From Pseudomonadota bacterium (lineage in GTDB: Bacteria > Pseudomonadota > Gammaproteobacteria > Burkholderiales > Ferrovaceae), in the NCBI GenBank assembly GCA_021811005.1, contig JAJZPY010000091.1, positions 1-8,152 of the forward strand: a DNA stretch of 8,152 bases. The letters run 5' to 3'. The translations under genes and the position numbers were made by a program. Below are positions 5,252 to 8,152 of the stretch, piece by piece. The notes under the pieces are model-generated. The model had not been told where the DNA came from and did not search any database. It was given only the letters and a program-made list of their open reading frames with translations. How positions within the stretch are numbered: the first letter of the stretch is position 1; each line of letters begins with the position of its first letter.

Positions 5252-6000
5252 TGCCGGGTGCAGGGCTTGCTGAATTTCCGGGAATGGCTTGGAATCCCGC
5301 CGTGAATGCCGCTTCTCAAAAACCCTTGCTGGTCATTGCCGGATACGGTGATGGCCTGGGACAGTCGCTGGCCCGCCGCTTTCTGGAGGGTGGTTTTCAC
5401 GTGGCCGGCATTGCCCGCACCGGCTCGGCCCGGACCCTGCCCGGCGTGCGCCTGTACACCGCCGATCTTGCGGATCCGCAAGCCGCGACCGGAGCCCTGC
5501 GCGCCATCGAAGCGGATTTCGGCAGTCCTGCGGTGCTGGTGCACAACGTTGCCGACCTGGTGCGCGGGCCTTTTCTGGAAGTGCAGGCGCCGGATTTTGA
5601 ACGGGCCTGGCGCAGCAATGTGCTGACCGCCTTCAATGCCTGCCAGGCTGCGCTTCCTGGAATGCTGAAACGCGGCGGCGGCACGCTCATCCTGAGCGGG
5701 GCGACCGCGAGCTTGCGCGGCGGGGCCCGCTTTGCGCCTTTTGCTTCGGCCAAGTTCGCCTTGCGCGGGCTGGCTCAGTCGCTGGCCCGCGAGTTCCAGG
5801 GGCAAGGGCTGCACGTGGCCCACGTGGTCCTGGACGGCATTTTGTGGTCGGCGCGCAGCCGAGCGCGTTTTCCCGACCTGGTTCGCGAGCGTTGCCTGGA
5901 GCCGGACGCCGTTGCGGAAACCTACTGGCAACTGGCCCACCAGCCGGCTTCGGCCTGGACCCTGGAACTCGATCTGCGACCCAGGACGGAAACCTTCTGA
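5251..6000 (+). CDS. SDR-family (Rossmann-fold) protein lacking canonical Ser/Tyr
   Basis: This 249-residue short-chain dehydrogenase/reductase-like cytoplasmic protein has a glycine-rich cofactor motif GYGDGLG (31-37), Arg56 after strand 2 (suggesting NADP preference), a D72-L DL-type adenine contact, HNVAD (98-102) in place of NNAG, and Asn123. The catalytic block reads FAPFASAKFALRG: Lys168 is kept, but the usual Tyr is Phe164, and ungapped alignment with FabG puts Ala151 at the catalytic Ser. From memory, a subgroup of bacterial SDRs has Phe here, so this may be a lineage feature, not damage. Start: ATG 5251 overlaps the upstream stop (TGATG), with AGGA at 5244-5247; TTG 5248 and ATG 5284 (238 residues, closer to the usual start before strand 1) are alternatives. 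Its stop overlaps the next gene as TGATG. The substrate is unknown and oxidoreductase activity is uncertain. Confidence 0.9.
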   Translation: MPGAGLAEFPGMAWNPAVNAASQKPLLVIAGYGDGLGQSLARRFLEGGFHVAGIARTGSARTLPGVRLYTADLADPQAATGALRAIEADFGSPAVLVHNVADLVRGPFLEVQAPDFERAWRSNVLTAFNACQAALPGMLKRGGGTLILSGATASLRGGARFAPFASAKFALRGLAQSLAREFQGQGLHVAHVVLDGILWSARSRARFPDLVRERCLEPDAVAETYWQLAHQPASAWTLELDLRPRTETF

Positions 6001-7070
6001 TGCGCGTTGCCTGCGCCATCGTGGGAGGCGGACTTTCCGGCCTTCATGCAGCCTCCCTGCTGCATCGTCGTGGTGTGGACTGTTGCTTGCTCGAAGCCCG
6101 GCAACGCCTGGGCGGGCGCATTTTGTCGGTGCAGGGGGACGGCGCCGATGCGCGCTTCGACCTCGGCCCCGCCTGGTTCTGGCCGGACATGCAGCCGCGC
6201 CTGCGTCAGCTGGTGGACGAACTGGGCCTTGCCGCCTTCGAGCAACAAACCCGGGGTGCCATTCTGGTGGAGCGCTTCAAGCTGGAAGCGCCGCAGCGCT
6301 ACGAGCGGGGGTTCAACACGGAACCCCGTTCCATGCGCCTGCAAGGGGGCATGCAGGCACTGGTGGATGCGCTGGCGGCCACACTCCCTTCCTCCCGGAT
6401 CCATTGCAACGCGCCAGTTTCAGCCATCCGGGAAACGCCGGAAGGAGGGCTGGAACTGACCGGACCCCAGGGGGAGTGCTGGGCAATCGCCGAACGCGTG
6501 ATCCTGGCCTTGCCCCCGCGCCTCGTGAGCCGGATGACGTTCAGCCCGCCTGTGCCGGAACCCGTGGCGCGCTGGTGTGAAAACACCCCCACCTGGATGG
6601 CGGGACAGGCCAAATGCCTGGCGGTTTATGGCGAGCCATTCTGGACGGCAAAGGGATTTTCAGGCACGGCAAGCAGTTTTGTGGGCCCGATGATGGAAAT
6701 TCACGATGCTTCGCTGCCCCAGGGGCAGCCGGCCCTGTTTGGCTTCATGGGCCTTTCTCCCGCTGCACGCCAGGCGCTCGGCGAGGCGGCCCTCAAGGAA
6801 GCGGCGCTGGCCCAACTGGCGCGCCTGTTCGGACCGGAAGCGCTGACTCCGGTGGCCGTTCATCTGTTGGACTGGGCGCAACAACCCGAAACCGCCACGC
6901 GGGCCGATTGGGAACCGCCCATGGGGCATCCGGCATATGGCGTTCCTGCCCCGTTCGAATCGCTGTGGTCGGGACGTTTGGTGCTGTCGGGCACGGAAAC
7001 CGCGCCAGGGCAGGGCGGTTACCTGGAAGGCGCGCTGGAGGCGGCCGAGGCGGCAACGTCGCGCTTTTAA
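6000..7070 (+). CDS. FAD-dependent amine-oxidase-like oxidoreductase
   Basis: This 356-residue flavoprotein belongs to the flavin monoamine oxidase/protoporphyrinogen oxidase fold. The N-terminus has the dinucleotide-binding IVGGGLSGLHAASLL (Gly9, Gly11, Gly14), Glu32 (LLEARQRLGGR) for the ribose and the GGR flavin motif at 38-40. FDLGPAWFWP follows around residue 52, where this family contacts FAD. A second Rossmann part includes RVILALPPRL, and the C-terminus has the FAD-binding LVLSGTETAPGQGGYLEGAL. It is shorter than typical amine oxidases (about 450 or more), so the substrate domain is small. No signal peptide is seen; residues 1-15 form the first FAD strand. The ATG at 6000 shares its A with the stop of the SDR-like gene. 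The amine (or other) substrate cannot be read from sequence. It converges with the diguanylate cyclase gene, and the two stops overlap. Confidence 0.93.
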   Translation: MRVACAIVGGGLSGLHAASLLHRRGVDCCLLEARQRLGGRILSVQGDGADARFDLGPAWFWPDMQPRLRQLVDELGLAAFEQQTRGAILVERFKLEAPQRYERGFNTEPRSMRLQGGMQALVDALAATLPSSRIHCNAPVSAIRETPEGGLELTGPQGECWAIAERVILALPPRLVSRMTFSPPVPEPVARWCENTPTWMAGQAKCLAVYGEPFWTAKGFSGTASSFVGPMMEIHDASLPQGQPALFGFMGLSPAARQALGEAALKEAALAQLARLFGPEALTPVAVHLLDWAQQPETATRADWEPPMGHPAYGVPAPFESLWSGRLVLSGTETAPGQGGYLEGALEAAEAATSRF

Positions 7071-8152
7071 CCTTGCCGATCCGTGCTGTGCGGTCGCGAA
7101 AAGGTGATGCGCCCGCGCCCGGACTGCTTTGCCGCATACATCGCCTGGTCCGCAAGCCGGAGCAGGTCGTGTCCATCGGTGCCCACATCCGGGAACAGCG
7201 CGACGCCGATGCTGGCCGATATCTGCACTTCGTGACCGCAGACCAGGACGGGTTCCCGGATTGCTGCGAGAATCCTTTCCGTCAGTTGCCGGCATTCCGC
7301 ATCGTCGACGATGTTTGTGAAGATCAAAACAAATTCGTCACCGCCCAGTCGGGACACGGTATCGATGGCGCGGGAAACGGCATGCAATCTTGAAGCGATT
7401 TCAACCAGCAAGAGGTCGCCGGCATTGTGCCCCAGGGAGTCGTTGACAGCCTTGAACCCATCCAGATCGACAAAACAGACTGCGAATCTTTCCTGGTTTC
7501 GCTTGGCCAGGGCAACCGCCATATCCAGCCGGTCAGCGAGCAGATTCCGGTTGGGCAGCCCCGTCAGCGCATCGTGGTGGGCCATGCGCTCAAGGGCCTG
7601 CTGCTGTGCCTTCAAATCCGAGATGTCGGAAAACAGGGCCACGTGGCGTATGGTTTCTCCGTCTGCGTTCCTGATGGCCGAAAGCGTCATCCGGGCCGGA
7701 TAGATTTCGCCATTCTTGCGCTTGTTCCAGACTTCTCCGGACCAGTGGCCTTGCACGGCAAGCTTTTTCCACAGGTCCTCATAAAACGTGGCGTCATGCC
7801 GTTCCGAGCGCAAAATATCCGGATTTTTCCCCAGCACGTCTTCGCGCTCATACCCGGTGATCCGGATGAAAGCCGGATTGACTTCAAGAATCGAGGCCCG
7901 GGAGTCGGTGATGACGATCGCTTCGTCGGCATGATGAAAGACGCTCGAAACCAGTCGCATGTACTCGTCGGCGTTTCGGCGGTCCGTGATGTCGTTGCTG
8001 ACGCCGAGAAAGTGGGTCAGCTGGCCGTTCTCGTCCCGGATCGGGGAAACATGCAGCCGGTTCCAGAACAGTGAGCCGTCTTTCCGGTAATTGCGCAGCG
8101 TCGCCTTTCCCGTCCGGCCTTCCCGCAACGCGCTGCGAATTTCGTTCAGGTC
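7067..8152 (-). CDS. PAS-PAS-GGDEF diguanylate cyclase, 5'-truncated at window edge
   Basis: The frame is open to the last base, so the start lies outside; the TTG at 8128 is not a likely start. The 361 visible residues hold the C-terminal part of a PAS domain (about 1-60, ending FLGVSNDITDRR), a second full PAS/PAC domain (about 65-180, with ITGYEREDVLG and HVALFSDISDLKAQQ), and a GGDEF domain (about 190-350) beginning at HHDALTGLPNR. The GGDEF signature is intact at residues 270-274 (bases 7331-7345), preceded by RAID (261-264), the RxxD product-inhibition site, five residues before. It should therefore make cyclic di-GMP from two GTP and be feedback-inhibited. The first PAS segment resembles LOV/oxygen-type PAS ends, but the cofactor part is missing, so the signal is unknown. 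No EAL domain follows; the protein ends soon after GGDEF. Confidence 0.93.
   Translation of the reverse strand, partial: DLNEIRSALREGRTGKATLRNYRKDGSLFWNRLHVSPIRDENGQLTHFLGVSNDITDRRNADEYMRLVSSVFHHADEAIVITDSRASILEVNPAFIRITGYEREDVLGKNPDILRSERHDATFYEDLWKKLAVQGHWSGEVWNKRKNGEIYPARMTLSAIRNADGETIRHVALFSDISDLKAQQQALERMAHHDALTGLPNRNLLADRLDMAVALAKRNQERFAVCFVDLDGFKAVNDSLGHNAGDLLLVEIASRLHAVSRAIDTVSRLGGDEFVLIFTNIVDDAECRQLTERILAAIREPVLVCGHEVQISASIGVALFPDVGTDGHDLLRLADQAMYAAKQSGRGRITFSRPHSTDRQG

Noticed and set aside
8105..8128. TTG at 8128 as the start of the GGDEF protein
   Set aside because: The frame continues open to the window edge and the TTG falls inside a PAS domain, so the gene is truncated by the window.

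Overview
The window looks like the chromosome of a fairly GC-rich proteobacterium, most likely a beta- or gammaproteobacterium. I infer this from overall base composition, the Shine-Dalgarno sites, and the protein families: an ArsR-type/rhodanese fusion, DsrE, a DUF4102-type integrase and PAS-GGDEF signalling. I cannot place the genus. No tRNA, rRNA, CRISPR array or insertion sequence is visible.

Left part (1-3083, all + strand): a compact sulfane-sulfur (persulfide) operon. It starts with the rhodanese end of a protein cut by the window edge, probably a rhodanese-fused ArsR-type repressor. Then come a DsrE-family sulfur-carrier protein, a metallo-beta-lactamase-fold hydrolase of the persulfide dioxygenase type, and a 12-helix MFS transporter whose GTG start overlaps the previous stop. 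About 100 bases further on is a small acidic protein of unknown function. Rhodanese and DsrE each keep their candidate sulfur-carrying cysteines, and the hydrolase keeps all its metal ligands. A plausible reading is sensing, relay and oxidation of sulfane sulfur, with the transporter moving a related substrate or product.

Middle (3135-4804): a full-length tyrosine recombinase (integrase) on the - strand, lower in GC than the right-hand operon, with its own upstream control region. That region is AT-rich and holds three pairs of short direct repeats with 12, 13 and 10 bp periods around a predicted promoter. Beyond it, 4490-4800 has no convincing gene but carries several inverted repeats. No att duplication, tRNA target or cargo gene could be recognised, so this is either one end of an island or a stranded integrase.

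Right part (4805-7070, + strand): three genes joined by two TGATG stop/start overlaps. They encode a secreted four-cysteine protein of unknown function, a short-chain dehydrogenase-like protein that has lost the canonical catalytic Ser and Tyr, and a short FAD-dependent amine-oxidase-like protein. The tight coupling suggests one function, but the substrate is unknown.

Right edge (7067-8152, - strand): the C-terminal part of a PAS-PAS-GGDEF diguanylate cyclase with intact GGDEF and inhibitory RxxD motifs. It converges on the oxidase gene with a 4-base overlap.

The most unusual points are the repeat-rich integrase control region, the catalytically atypical SDR within a tightly coupled three-gene operon, and the persulfide operon with its His-rich MFS transporter.
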